From: Streptomyces sp. 7-21
Lineage (GTDB): Bacteria > Actinomycetota > Actinomycetes > Streptomycetales > Streptomycetaceae
Assembly (NCBI RefSeq): GCF_016741785.1
Contig: NZ_JAERRL010000020.1
Coordinates: forward strand, 19,371-83,370
DNA length: 64,000 nucleotides
Direction of reading: 5' to 3'
The notes below the pieces were generated by a model, which was given only the letters and a program-made list of their open reading frames with translations, made no database searches and was not told the DNA's origin. The translations under genes and the position numbers were made by a program. Positions 43,131 through 51,895 of the stretch are shown here, piece by piece; the stretch's first letter is position 1, and every line of letters starts with the position of its first letter.

Positions 43131-44179
43131 ATCCCCGAACGGACGGTGCCGTCACCGCACTGCTGGACCGAGGACGGACCCTGACGGACCCGGCCCTGCG
43201 CGAGGCGGTCGGCCGCCTCGCCGCCCCCATGGACACCGTGGCCGCGTATCACTTCGGCTGGATCGACGAGAAGGGCAGGCCCGCCGACGCCGACAGCGGC
43301 AAGGCGGTACGGCCGGCGCTGGCGCTGCTGTCCGCCGAGGCGGCGGGCGCCAGCGCGGAGGCGGGCGTGCCCGGCGCGGTCGCCGTGGAACTCGTGCACA
43401 ACTTCTCGCTGCTGCACGACGACCTGATGGACGGTGACGAGCAGCGGCGCCACCGCGACACCGTGTGGAAGGTGCACGGCCCCGCCCAGGCGATCCTCGT
43501 CGGCGACGCGCTGTTCGCGCTCGCGGGCGAGGTCATCCTCGAGGCCGGCGGCCCCCACGTCTCCCGCGCCGCCCGGCTGCTGACCACCGCCAGCCGCCGC
43601 CTCATCGACGGCCAGGCCCAGGACATCTCCTTCGAGCACCGCGAACGCGTCGGCGTCGAGGAATGCCTGGCCATGGAGGGCAACAAGACCGGCGCCCTGC
43701 TGTCGTGCGCCGCCGCCATCGGCGCGGTGCTGCGCGGCGCCGACGAGGACACCGCCGCGGCGCTCGCCGACTACGGCGAGCACCTCGGGCTGGCCTTCCA
43801 GGCCGTCGACGACGTCCTCGGCATCTGGGGCGACCCCCGGTCCACCGGCAAGGCCACCTGGAGCGACCTGCGGCAGCGCAAGAAGTCGCTGCCCGTGGTC
43901 GCGGCCATGGCCGCGAGCGGGCCCGCCGCCGAGCGGCTCACCGCCCTGCTGATGGCCGACGCCAAGAAGTCGCAGGAGGAGTTCGAGGACTTCGACGAGG
44001 AGTCCTTCGCCACGCGCGCCGCCCTCATCGAGGAAGCCGGCGGCCGTACCTGGACCGAGGCCGAGGCGCGGCGGCAGCACGACGCCGCGGTGGCCGCGCT
44101 GCGCCGGGTGCCGCTGCCCGCCGCCGTCGCGCGCCAGCTGGAGGAGCTGGCCGACTTCGTCGTCATCCGCCAGCGGTGA
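43127..44179 (+). CDS. Polyprenyl (farnesyl/geranylgeranyl) diphosphate synthase
   Basis: 350 residues. Substrate motif FARM is LLHDDLMDGDEQRRHRD (DDxxD), SARM is FQAVDDVLGIWGDPRSTGK with DDxxG instead of DDxxD; KAVRPALALLSAEAAG is also typical. It likely makes farnesyl diphosphate (or C20) for HpnD. It is the last gene of the squalene operon here; the cyclase gene I expect next is not present, and a terminator-like repeat follows directly. Confidence 0.92.
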   Translation: MNPRTDGAVTALLDRGRTLTDPALREAVGRLAAPMDTVAAYHFGWIDEKGRPADADSGKAVRPALALLSAEAAGASAEAGVPGAVAVELVHNFSLLHDDLMDGDEQRRHRDTVWKVHGPAQAILVGDALFALAGEVILEAGGPHVSRAARLLTTASRRLIDGQAQDISFEHRERVGVEECLAMEGNKTGALLSCAAAIGAVLRGADEDTAAALADYGEHLGLAFQAVDDVLGIWGDPRSTGKATWSDLRQRKKSLPVVAAMAASGPAAERLTALLMADAKKSQEEFEDFDEESFATRAALIEEAGGRTWTEAEARRQHDAAVAALRRVPLPAAVARQLEELADFVVIRQR

Positions 44180-44188
44180 CGTCCCGGG

Positions 44189-44224
44189 CCCGGTCCCGGG
44201 CCCGAACGCAGGAACGGGACCGGG
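44189..44224. terminator. Bidirectional terminator-like hairpin
   Basis: CCCGGTCCCG (44189-44198) pairs perfectly with CGGGACCGGG (44215-44224); flanking GGGCCC repeats can extend or shift the stem. It lies in the 58-base gap between the convergent polyprenyl synthase and tyrosine phosphatase genes, so it can end both transcripts. Confidence 0.65.
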
Positions 44225-44237
44225 ACCGGGGCCGCAG

Positions 44238-45035
44238 TCATGCCGTCAGCAGGTCCTCCCGGAGCCGCTGCCGCGCCGCGTCCGTCAGCCCGAGCACCTC
44301 GGTGAGATAGCGCTCCGGGCCGCCGAAGCGCACGTCGATCTCGTCGAAGGCGGCGTCGAGATACGCCGTCCTGGCGTCGAACAGCGGCGCCACCAGCCGC
44401 CGCGCCTCGGCCTCCTCCTCCGGCGCGTCCGGCGCGGTGCGCCGCAGCCGGTACCGCCGGTGCGGGGCGTTCGACTTCAGGTAGTCCGCCACGATGGCGT
44501 CGCGCTCCACGCCGAGGGCGAGCAGCACGATCGCTATGGCCAGGCCCGCCCGGTCCTTGCCGGCCGCGCAGTGCAGCAGCGCCGGGGTCCCGCCGGCGGC
44601 CAGGTCCCGCAGCATCCGGCCGTGCTCCCCGGTGCGGTCGCGCACCATGGCCCGGTACGTCTCCAGCATGCTGGCCTCGGCCCGGCCTCCGGCCAGCGCC
44701 GCGCGCAGCTGGGGCATCGTCCCCTCGCGCAGGGTCCGCCAGAACTCCTCGCCGTCCGCGGCGTCCGACAGCGGGAGAACCACGTGCCGCACCCCGGGCA
44801 GCGGCACGTCGGGACCCTCCAGCGCGCGGTCCGCGTCATTGCGGAAGTCGAAGACCGTCCGCAGCCCGAGCCCGGCGAGGAACTCCTGGTCGGCAGGGGT
44901 CGCCTCGGCCAGATGGCCGCTGCGGAACAGCCGCCCCGGCCGCACCCGCGCGCCGCCCGGACCCGGCAGCCCGCCCAGGTCGCGGAAGTTGCGCACCCCG
45001 GTCAGCGGGCTGTCGGCCGCGTCCTCCCCGGTCAT
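44238..45035 (-). CDS. Tyrosine/dual-specificity-type protein phosphatase (PF13350)
   Basis: 265 residues. N-terminal VRNFRDLGGLPGPGGARV and RLFRSGHLAEATPADQEFL are typical of this family; the Cys phosphatase loop is LLHCAAGKDRAGLAIAIVLL (HC-x5-R type). The Lys-Asp in the loop suggests phosphoinositide- or phosphotyrosine-type substrates as in the PtpB/LipA family. A 48-base tandem repeat sits just before the start (ATG 45035). Single gene, convergent with the squalene operon. Confidence 0.9.
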   Translation of the reverse strand: MTGEDAADSPLTGVRNFRDLGGLPGPGGARVRPGRLFRSGHLAEATPADQEFLAGLGLRTVFDFRNDADRALEGPDVPLPGVRHVVLPLSDAADGEEFWRTLREGTMPQLRAALAGGRAEASMLETYRAMVRDRTGEHGRMLRDLAAGGTPALLHCAAGKDRAGLAIAIVLLALGVERDAIVADYLKSNAPHRRYRLRRTAPDAPEEEAEARRLVAPLFDARTAYLDAAFDEIDVRFGGPERYLTEVLGLTDAARQRLREDLLTA

Positions 45036-45046
45036 CTCCGCACCCC

Positions 45047-45094
45047 TTCGCCTGGTGTTTCGCCTGGTGTTTCGCCTGGTTTTCCTCGCCTGGT
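45047..45094. repeat. 12-bp tandem repeat just upstream of the phosphatase
   Basis: TTCGCCTGGTGT at 45047-45058 and 45059-45070, a near copy TTCGCCTGGTTT at 45071-45082 and a broken fourth TCGCCTGGT at 45086-45094. It begins 12 bases ahead of the phosphatase start, so copy number could affect its 5' leader. Confidence 0.8.
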
Positions 45095-45111
45095 CCGTTC
45101 GCCCCGCCGCC

Positions 45112-46095
45112 TCACCACCGGGAGTGGAGGTGCGGCCGGAACCGCCGGTCGTACAGCTCCTCGATGGCGGCGAGGGTTCCGGGCGGCAGCGGGGGCAGGC
45201 TGGCCGCCGCCGCGTTCTGGCGGGCCTGGTGCGGCGACCGCGCCCCGGGGATCACCGTCGTCACCCCCGGCTGCTGGATCACCCAGCGCAGCGCCGCCTG
45301 CGCCGGGGCCGTGCCCTCCGGCAGCAGCGCCGCGAACTCCGCGGCCGCCTCCACGCCCGTGGCGAAGTCCACGCCGGAGAACGTCTCCCCCTGGTCGAAA
45401 GCCTCGCCGTTGCGGTTGAACGTGCGGTGATCGTCCGCCGGGAACGAGGTGTCCTTGGTGTACCGGCCCGACAGCAGGCCCGAGGCCAGCGGCACCCGCG
45501 CGATGATGCCGACGCCCGCCTCGCGCGCCGCGGGCAGCACCCGCTCCAGCGGCTTGCGCCGGAAAGCGTTGAGGATGATCTGCACGCTCGCCGTACCCGG
45601 CCGGGCGATCGCCGTCAGCGCCTCCTCGCAGGTCTCCACGGACACGCCGTACGCCGCGATCCGCTTCTCCGCCACCAGCGTGTCCAGGGCGTCGAACACC
45701 GCGTCCGAGGAGAACACCGGCGTGGGCGGGCAGTGCAGCTGCACCAGGTCCAGGGTGTCGACCCCGAGGTTCTCGCGCGACTGGTCGGTCCAGGCGCGGA
45801 AGTTGTCCAGCGTGTACACCGACGGGTCCTGCGCCACCCGCCGGCCCATCTTGGTCGCCACCATCACCCCCGCGTCCGGGCGGGCGCGCAGGAACCGGCC
45901 GATGAGCCGCTCGCTGCGCCCGTCGCCGTAGACGTCGGCGGTGTCGAAGAACGTCACCCCCGCGTCGGCCGCCGCCTCCAGCACGGCCAGTGCCTCCTCA
46001 TCGCTGACCGCGCCCCAGTCGGCGCCCAGCTGCCAGGTCCCCAGGCCGATGACGGAGGCCGTCCGGCCGATTCTGTCGAATGCGCGCTGCTCCAT
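45112..46095 (-). CDS. Aldo/keto reductase
   Basis: 327 residues, (beta/alpha)8 NADPH-dependent reductase. N-terminal RIGRTASVIGLGTWQLGADW; the catalytic Asp/Tyr are in VTFFDTADVYGDGRSERLIG; the Lys is in VMVATKMGRRV and the His in LVQLHCPPTPVF. The C-terminal LRWVIQQPGVTTVIPGARSP is the usual cofactor loop. Substrate unknown. ATG 46095; it diverges from the AlkB-like gene with 66 bases between. Confidence 0.92.
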   Translation of the reverse strand: MEQRAFDRIGRTASVIGLGTWQLGADWGAVSDEEALAVLEAAADAGVTFFDTADVYGDGRSERLIGRFLRARPDAGVMVATKMGRRVAQDPSVYTLDNFRAWTDQSRENLGVDTLDLVQLHCPPTPVFSSDAVFDALDTLVAEKRIAAYGVSVETCEEALTAIARPGTASVQIILNAFRRKPLERVLPAAREAGVGIIARVPLASGLLSGRYTKDTSFPADDHRTFNRNGEAFDQGETFSGVDFATGVEAAAEFAALLPEGTAPAQAALRWVIQQPGVTTVIPGARSPHQARQNAAAASLPPLPPGTLAAIEELYDRRFRPHLHSRW

Positions 46096-46161
46096 GCCGG
46101 CATTCTCGCAGCCGGCCCCGGCGCGGGCGGGGCCCGGGCGGCCGGGCAGGATGGGGCAGAG

Positions 46162-46833
46162 ATGGACGACGGACTCTTCCCGGCCGGTGCCCGCGAGGTC
46201 GCGCCCGGCGCCGTGCACCTGCCCGGCTGGCTGACCGCCGCCGGGCAGCGCGGGCTGCTGGCCGCCTGCCGCGCGTGGGCCCGGCCGCCCGCCGGGCTGC
46301 GCACCGTGCGCATGCCGCGCGGCGGGCAGATGTCCGTGCGCCAGCTCAGCCTGGGCTGGCACTGGTACCCGTACGGCTACGCGCGCACCGCCGTGGACGG
46401 GGACGGCGCGCCGGTCAAGCCGTTCCCGGCGTGGCTGGGGGAGTGGGCGCGCCGGGCGGTGCGCGACGCCTTCCCCGGCGGCGTCCCGGGCGGCGACGGT
46501 GCGCCGTTCGACGTCGCCCTCGTCAACCACTACCGGCCCGGCGCCCGCATGGGCATGCACCGTGACAGCGACGAGCGGTCGAGCGAGCCGGTGGTCTCCT
46601 TCAGCCTGGGAGACACCTGCGTCTTCCGCTTCGGCACCGCGGAGGGACGGGGCCGGCCCTGGACGGACGTGGAGCTGCGCAGCGGCGACGTGTTCGTCTT
46701 CGGCGGGCCGGCCCGCCTGGCATACCACGGGGTGCCCCGCACCTGGCCCGGCAGCGGCCCCGGCTGGCTCGGCGCAAGCGGCCGGGTCAACGTCACCGTC
46801 CGTGCCTCGGGCATGGACCGGTCCGCCGGCTGA
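46162..46833 (+). CDS. AlkB-like 2-oxoglutarate/Fe(II)-dependent dioxygenase
   Basis: 223 residues, the usual size of AlkB, which oxidatively removes alkyl groups from DNA/RNA bases. The Fe ligands are in NHYRPGARMGMHRDSDE (His, Asp) and ARLAYHGVPRT (distal His), and the 2-oxoglutarate Arg block is GRVNVTVRAS (R-x-N-x-T-x-R). QLSLGWHWYPYGYAR is the nucleotide-recognition lid. Starts at ATG 46162; divergent from the aldo/keto reductase, so its own promoter lies in that short gap. Confidence 0.9.
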   Translation: MDDGLFPAGAREVAPGAVHLPGWLTAAGQRGLLAACRAWARPPAGLRTVRMPRGGQMSVRQLSLGWHWYPYGYARTAVDGDGAPVKPFPAWLGEWARRAVRDAFPGGVPGGDGAPFDVALVNHYRPGARMGMHRDSDERSSEPVVSFSLGDTCVFRFGTAEGRGRPWTDVELRSGDVFVFGGPARLAYHGVPRTWPGSGPGWLGASGRVNVTVRASGMDRSAG

Positions 46834-46932
46834 CGCCGGGTGCCGCCGCCTCGCTGCCCCGACGTCACGCGCTGGTCAAGCGGCCGTCGCCCGGCCTCAC
46901 TCATTGGGGGGTGGCGCGGGCTGGCGATATCG

Positions 46933-46958
46933 GGAACTGTACGGAAAGGCCCGAGTCT
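46933..46958 (+). promoter_or_regulatory. Candidate ECF-sigma promoter before the CvnA-like gene
   Basis: GGAAC (46933-46937), 17 bases, then GTCT (46955-46958), the pattern of extracytoplasmic-function sigma promoters such as those of SigE in Streptomyces. It lies 52 bases before the start codon at 47011. A SigE link would fit an envelope-stress role, but this is inference. Confidence 0.35.
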
Positions 46959-47010
46959 TGGCGCATAGCGTGGCATCGGCACCCCATCGCCCCGATCCCC
47001 GAGGACGCCG

Positions 47011-48273
47011 ATGCCCGCACACCCCCCTCCTGGCGCCCGTCCCGCCTCCCGGCCCACCCGGCCGCTCCTGCTGCTCGCCGTCGCTCCCGCCGCGCTCGTC
47101 GCGCTGCTGGCGGCCACCGCCGTCCTGTGCGTCCTGGCCGCCGGCCCGGACGCGCCGCCCGCCGCCCGCTGGGGCATCCTGGCGGGCGCCGCCCTGCTCA
47201 CCGGGGCGGTGGTGGCCGGCGCGGCCGTCGCCGCCGCGAGCGAGAGCGGCACCCAGGCCGCGCTGCTGGCCGGCCTGAGCCGCCAGGCCGCCCGCGGGCG
47301 CGTCGAACTCGACGCCCTGCTGCGGAAACTGGAGCGCGGCGAGCCCGTCACCGCGCCGCCGCAGCCGCCGCTGGCCGACCCGCCGCACGACGCGTTCGAC
47401 CAGCTCCGCCAGGAGATCACCGCCAGCCGCCAGGCGGCGGGCGCCGCCGTCGCCGAGGCCGCCGCGCTCGCCGGCCGGTCCCAGGCGCCCGGCGGCGCGG
47501 ACCGCACCGACGTCTTCGTCGACCTCGCGCGCCGCGTGCAGTCCTGCGTGCACCGCCAGACCGACTACCTGGCGGAGATGGAGGATGAGGTGGAGGACCC
47601 CGGCCTGCTGAAGTTCCTGCACCACATCGACCACCAGGCCGCCCGCATCCACCGCCACGCCGAGAACCTCGCCGTCCTGGGCGGCGCCGTCTCCCGCCAC
47701 CCGTGGACGCGGCCCGTCAGCGTCGGCGAGGTGCTCCGTTCCTGCGCCGCCGAGGTCGAGCACTACGCCCGGGTCCGGCTCGCCGCGCCGCCGCCGTTCA
47801 CCGTCCGGGGCCACGCCGCCGCGGACCTCGCCCACCTGCTGGCCGAACTGGTCGAGAACGCCACCCGGTTCTCCGCCCCGCAGACCCAGGTCGAGGTGCG
47901 GGCGCTGCCGGTGGCCGCCGGGCTCGCCGTCGAGGTCGACGACCGGGGCCTGGGCATGACCGCGGCCGAACAGGGCCGCATGAACGCCCTGCTCGCGGGC
48001 GCCTCGCACGCTGACGCGGCCGAGCTGCTGCAAACGGGCCGCGTCGGCCTGGCCGTCGTCGCCACACTCGCCCGCCGCCACGGCGTCACGGTGCGGCTGC
48101 TCAGCAACGTCTACGCCGGGGTCCGGGCCGTGGTGACCGTGCCCCACGACGTGCTGGGCCCCCGGCTCGACGTGTACGGGGCGGGGGAGGGCGGCGCCCC
48201 GGTCAGGCCGCACCCGTTCGGCGCGCCGCCCGTCGCGGCGCGCGAGTCCGTCACGGAGCCGCCGTGCCACTGA
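47011..48273 (+). CDS. CvnA-like membrane sensor ATPase (histidine-kinase-like)
   Basis: 420 residues. Two hydrophobic segments near the N-terminus (LLLLAVAPAALVALLAATAV and WGILAGAALLTGAVVAGAAV) are followed by a helical region (DLARRVQSCVHRQTDYLAEM ... LKFLHHIDHQAARIHRHAEN) and a GHKL ATPase domain: AHLLAELVENATRFSAPQTQ (N-box), VEVDDRGLGMTA (G1) and TGRVGLAVVATLARRHG (G2). This order is that of the CvnA component of Streptomyces conservons. The usual partners (roadblock protein, DUF742 and small GTPase) are absent; a GAF protein gene overlaps it instead. Confidence 0.85.
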   Translation: MPAHPPPGARPASRPTRPLLLLAVAPAALVALLAATAVLCVLAAGPDAPPAARWGILAGAALLTGAVVAGAAVAAASESGTQAALLAGLSRQAARGRVELDALLRKLERGEPVTAPPQPPLADPPHDAFDQLRQEITASRQAAGAAVAEAAALAGRSQAPGGADRTDVFVDLARRVQSCVHRQTDYLAEMEDEVEDPGLLKFLHHIDHQAARIHRHAENLAVLGGAVSRHPWTRPVSVGEVLRSCAAEVEHYARVRLAAPPPFTVRGHAAADLAHLLAELVENATRFSAPQTQVEVRALPVAAGLAVEVDDRGLGMTAAEQGRMNALLAGASHADAAELLQTGRVGLAVVATLARRHGVTVRLLSNVYAGVRAVVTVPHDVLGPRLDVYGAGEGGAPVRPHPFGAPPVAARESVTEPPCH

Positions 48274-48812
48274 CCGCGTACCACCGGCACACCAGCCGGC
48301 TGGTTCTCGTCCCCGAGGACCCGGACGCGCCGCTGCGCGCCCAGCGGCTGCGGGAGCTGGGCATCGGCCCGGAGCCGCTGCGCGCGTGCGACGAGGCGGC
48401 CCGCCGCCTGGCGGAGGAGACCGGCGCGCCGTGCGCCGTCGTCACCCTCGTCGACGCGGCGCAGCAGTTCTTCGCCGGGCTGCACGCGCCGCCGGGCATG
48501 GTGCGCGGCAGGACCATGGCGCGCGAGTACGGCTTCTGCCCGTACGTGGTCGCGCGCCGCCGGGCGCTCGTCCTCGACGACGTGCGGGCCTACCCGCGGT
48601 TCGCCGGGAACCCGCTGGTGGAGGCCGCCGGGATCCGCGCGTACGCCGGCGCCCCGCTGCTCGACCCGTCGGGCATCGCGCTCGGCACGCTCGCCGCGGT
48701 CGACCACACGCCGCGGCCGTGGGGGCGCGAGGGCCTGGCCGCCGCCAAGAGCGGAGCGGCCAGGCTGACCGGCCAGCTGCTTGAGCAGGCCCGTGACCTG
48801 GGGCCCGGTTAG
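48264..48812 (+). CDS. GAF-domain protein
   Basis: 182 residues almost filled by one GAF domain: DEAARRLAEETGAPCAVVTL, then VDAAQQFFAGLHAPPG, YGFCPYVVARRRALVLDDVR, NPLVEAAGIRAYAGAPLLDP and LGTLAAVDHTPRPW. This form (GxxxxREYxFCxxV, FRAYAGxPLxxxxGxxLGTLCV) is common as a small-molecule or redox sensor; the Cys in FCPYVV is typical. It has no output domain and starts (GTG 48264) ten bases inside the CvnA-like gene, so the two are probably made together and may act as sensor pair. Ends overlapping the metG stop on the other strand. Confidence 0.85.
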   Translation: MPLTAYHRHTSRLVLVPEDPDAPLRAQRLRELGIGPEPLRACDEAARRLAEETGAPCAVVTLVDAAQQFFAGLHAPPGMVRGRTMAREYGFCPYVVARRRALVLDDVRAYPRFAGNPLVEAAGIRAYAGAPLLDPSGIALGTLAAVDHTPRPWGREGLAAAKSGAARLTGQLLEQARDLGPG

Positions 48813-50545
48813 TCGGAGTCGGCGCCGAAACGCTCGCGGTAGGCGGCCAGGTCGTCCTCGGTGATCTTGGTGAACAGCACCGGCGGCACGGTGAACGGCG
48901 TCCCCGCGGGGATCGCGTCCAGCGCGCGGGCCTGGCCGGGCGTCACCCACCGCTGCGCGGGGCCCGCGGGCGAGTCCTCCGGCAGCGTGAACACCCCGCG
49001 CAGGGCGGCGGCGGTGAACGGGATGAACGGCTCGGAGACCACCGCGTAGACGTGGATGAGGTTCATCGCGGTGCGCAGCGTCAGGGCCGCCGCGTCCCGG
49101 TCCGACTTGATCTCCAGCCAGGGCGCCTTCTCCTCCAGGTAGGAGTTCCCCGCGCTCCACAGCGCCCGCAGCGCGAACGCGGCCTTGCGGAACTGGAGAG
49201 CCTCCATGTGCTCCTCGTACTCCGCCAGCAGGCGCGCGATCTCCTCGCCGAGCCGCCGCTCCGCGTCCCCGGCCTCGTGCCCGGCGGGCACCTCCTCGCC
49301 GAAGCGCTTGCGGGAGAACGACAGCACCCGGTTGACGAAGTTGCCCAGGGTGTCGGCCAGGTCCTTGTTGACGACCGAGGAGAACAGCTCCCACGAGAAG
49401 GAGACGTCGTCCGACTCCGGGGCGTTCGCCATCAGGAAGTACCGCCAGTAGTCGGCGGGCAGCAGCTCCAGGGCGGTGTCGGCGAAGATGCCGCGGTTCT
49501 GCGACGTGGAGAACTTGCCGCCGTAGTACGTCAGCCAGTTGAACGCCTTGATGTAGTCGACCTTCTTCCACGGCTCCCGGGTGCCCAGCTGCATCGCCGG
49601 GAACATCACGGTGTGGAACGGGACGTTGTCCTTCGCCATGAACTCCGTGTAGCGCACGGAGCCGTCCGCGTCGTACCACCAGGAACGCCAGTCGCGTTCC
49701 TCGCCCTCCCCGGCGGCGTCCGCCCACTCCTTGGTGGCACCGATGTAGCCGATGGGGGCGTCGAACCAGACGTAGAAGACCTTGCCCTCCTCCGCCAGCC
49801 GCGGCCAGGTGTCGGCGGGCACCGGCACGCCCCACTCCAGGTCGCGGGTGATGGCGCGGTCGTGCAGCCCCTCGGTGAGCCACTTGCGGGCGATCGAGGA
49901 CGCCAGCGTCGGCCACTTCCCGCCCTCGGCCTGCACGAACCGCTCGACCTCCGGCTCCAGCTTCGACTGGAGCAGGTACAGGTGCGCCGTCTCCCGCACC
50001 TCCAGCTCGGTGCTGCCGCTGACGGCCGACCGCGCGTCGAGCAGGTCGGTCGGGTCGAGCACGCGCGTGCAGTTCTCGCACTGGTCGCCGCGCGCCGACT
50101 CGTAGCCGCAGTGGGGGCAGGTGCCGACGATGTAGCGGTCGGGCAGGAACCGGCCGTCGGCCAGCGAGTACACCTGCCGCGTCGTCCGCTCCTCGATGAA
50201 GCCGTGTTCCGCCAGGCGCCGCGCGATGTGCTGCGTGATCTCGACATTCTGCGGTGACGAGGTGCGGCCGAAGTAGTCGAAGGCCAGGCCGAAGCCGTCG
50301 TAGACCGCCTTCTGCGCGTCGTGCTGCCGGGCGCAGAACTCCGCTACCGGCAGCCCGGCCTCCTTCGCCGCCAGCTCCGCCGGGGTGCCGTGCTCGTCCG
50401 TCGCGCAGATGTACAGCACCTCGTGGCCGCGCTGCCGCAGATACCGGGCGTAGACGTCGGCGGGGAGCATCGAGCCCACCATGTTCCCCAGGTGCTTGAT
50501 CCCGTTGATGTAGGGCAGCGCGCTGGTGATGAGGTGTCGGGCCAT
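48809..50545 (-). CDS. metG: Methionyl-tRNA synthetase
   Basis: 578 residues, class I aminoacyl-tRNA synthetase. The HIGH-type motif is in ALPYINGIKHLGNMVGS (HLGN), the zinc knuckle is CPHCGYESARGDQCENC, the KMSKS-type loop is KFSTSQNRGIFADTALE. The C-terminal anticodon-binding helices run to GADSD; there is no extra dimerisation (EMAP) domain. The KFSTS loop is normal for actinobacteria. ATG 50545 (MARHLITSALPYING) is conserved. Convergent with the GAF gene, stop codons overlapping, and divergent from anmK. Confidence 0.96.
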   Translation of the reverse strand: MARHLITSALPYINGIKHLGNMVGSMLPADVYARYLRQRGHEVLYICATDEHGTPAELAAKEAGLPVAEFCARQHDAQKAVYDGFGLAFDYFGRTSSPQNVEITQHIARRLAEHGFIEERTTRQVYSLADGRFLPDRYIVGTCPHCGYESARGDQCENCTRVLDPTDLLDARSAVSGSTELEVRETAHLYLLQSKLEPEVERFVQAEGGKWPTLASSIARKWLTEGLHDRAITRDLEWGVPVPADTWPRLAEEGKVFYVWFDAPIGYIGATKEWADAAGEGEERDWRSWWYDADGSVRYTEFMAKDNVPFHTVMFPAMQLGTREPWKKVDYIKAFNWLTYYGGKFSTSQNRGIFADTALELLPADYWRYFLMANAPESDDVSFSWELFSSVVNKDLADTLGNFVNRVLSFSRKRFGEEVPAGHEAGDAERRLGEEIARLLAEYEEHMEALQFRKAAFALRALWSAGNSYLEEKAPWLEIKSDRDAAALTLRTAMNLIHVYAVVSEPFIPFTAAALRGVFTLPEDSPAGPAQRWVTPGQARALDAIPAGTPFTVPPVLFTKITEDDLAAYRERFGADSD

Positions 50546-50643
50546 CCTCGGATGCTCCAATGTGTAAGAAGGACGAAGAACCGGGCCGCGCGTGTGTGCC
50601 ACGCGGGAGCGCCCACGAGCACGGAGCGTGACAGGTCACCGTT

Positions 50644-51891
50644 ATGGGCCCCACTCATCCTACCGAGCACACGGGTGGCCACTTCACCGAGCTTCCCGGC
50701 GGCCCGGCCGGCGGCGCGTGCACGGTCATCGGCATGCTCAGCGGCACCTCGCACGACGCGGTGGACGCCGCCGCGGCCACGCTGTGGTTCGAGGAGCCCG
50801 ACACCGTGGTGCTGCGGCCGCTGGGGGCGCGCGGCGAGCCGTTCCCGCCCGGCCTGCGCGACGAGGTGGCCGCCTGTCTGCCGCCCGCTGCCACGTCCGC
50901 CGCCGCGCTGTGCCGCCTCGACACCCGCCTCGGCCGCTTCTTCGGGGAGGCCGCCGCCCGCGCCAACGCCGAGCTGGCCGGAGGCCGCGCCGGGCTGGTC
51001 GCCTCCCACGGCCAGACCATCTACCACTGGGTGGACGGCGGGCGGGCGCACGGCACGCTCCAGCTCGGCGGGCCCGCCTGGATCGCCGAGGCCACCGGGC
51101 TGCCCGTCGTCTCCGACCTGCGCACCCGGGACATCGCGCGCGGCGGGCACGGGGCGCCGCTGGCCGCCATGCTCGACGCGCTGTGGCTGCCCGGCGACGG
51201 CCGGCGGCGCGGCGCCCTCAACCTCGGCGGCATCGCCAACCTCACCATCCCGGGGGACGACGGCGGCCCGCCGCTGGCGTACGACCTCGGCCCGGCCAAC
51301 GCGCTGCTGGACGCGGCCGTGGCCGAGGCGACCGGCGGCGCCGCGCGCATGGACACCGGCGGCGCCAGGGCGGCGCGCGGCCGTGTCGACGCCGCGCTGC
51401 TGGCCGCCCTGCTCGCGGAGCCCTACTACCGGCTGCCGCCGCCGAAGTCCACGGGCAAGGAGCTGTTCCACGCCGGCTACCTGCGGCGCCACACCGAGGG
51501 GCGCGCGCTGGCGCTGGACGATCTGGCCGCCACGCTGACCGAGCTGACCGCCCGCCTCGTCGCCGACGCCTGCCGCGCCCACCGGCTGGAGGAGCTGGTC
51601 GTCTCCGGCGGCGGGGTGCGCAACCCCACGCTGATGGCGCGCATCGGCGCCCTCGCCGCCCCCGCCCGCGTCACTACCTCTGCCGCGCACGGGCTGCCGG
51701 CGGACGCCAAGGAGGCGTACCTGTTTGCCCTGCTGGGCTTCCTCAGCCTGCACGGCCTGCCCGGCAGCCTGCCGTCCGCCACCGGCGCCCGCGCCCCCGC
51801 GCTGCTGGGGTCGTTCACCCCGGGCGCCGGGCCGCTGCGGCTGCCGGAGCCGCGCGGCCGCCCGCCCCGGCGGCTGCGGGTCGCGGCCTGA
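50644..51891 (+). CDS. anmK: Anhydro-N-acetylmuramic acid kinase
   Basis: 415 residues, kinase of the ASKHA fold that phosphorylates and opens 1,6-anhydroMurNAc during peptidoglycan recycling. IGMLSGTSHDAVDAAAATLW is the family signature near residue 28, GLVASHGQTIYHW, RRGALNLGGIANLTI and ELVVSGGGVRNPTLM are the nucleotide/substrate motifs. The first ~27 residues (MGPTHPTEHTGGH...) precede the conserved start and may indicate a start further in, e.g. GTG about residue 27. Divergent from metG (98 bases). Confidence 0.92.
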   Translation: MGPTHPTEHTGGHFTELPGGPAGGACTVIGMLSGTSHDAVDAAAATLWFEEPDTVVLRPLGARGEPFPPGLRDEVAACLPPAATSAAALCRLDTRLGRFFGEAAARANAELAGGRAGLVASHGQTIYHWVDGGRAHGTLQLGGPAWIAEATGLPVVSDLRTRDIARGGHGAPLAAMLDALWLPGDGRRRGALNLGGIANLTIPGDDGGPPLAYDLGPANALLDAAVAEATGGAARMDTGGARAARGRVDAALLAALLAEPYYRLPPPKSTGKELFHAGYLRRHTEGRALALDDLAATLTELTARLVADACRAHRLEELVVSGGGVRNPTLMARIGALAAPARVTTSAAHGLPADAKEAYLFALLGFLSLHGLPGSLPSATGARAPALLGSFTPGAGPLRLPEPRGRPPRRLRVAA

Positions 51892-51895
51892 CGGC

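Noticed and set aside
44994..45111. Peptide repeat Ser-Pro-Gly-Val encoded by the 12-bp repeat
   Set aside because: The frame has no start with ribosome site and lies in the leader of a real gene; treated as DNA repeat.
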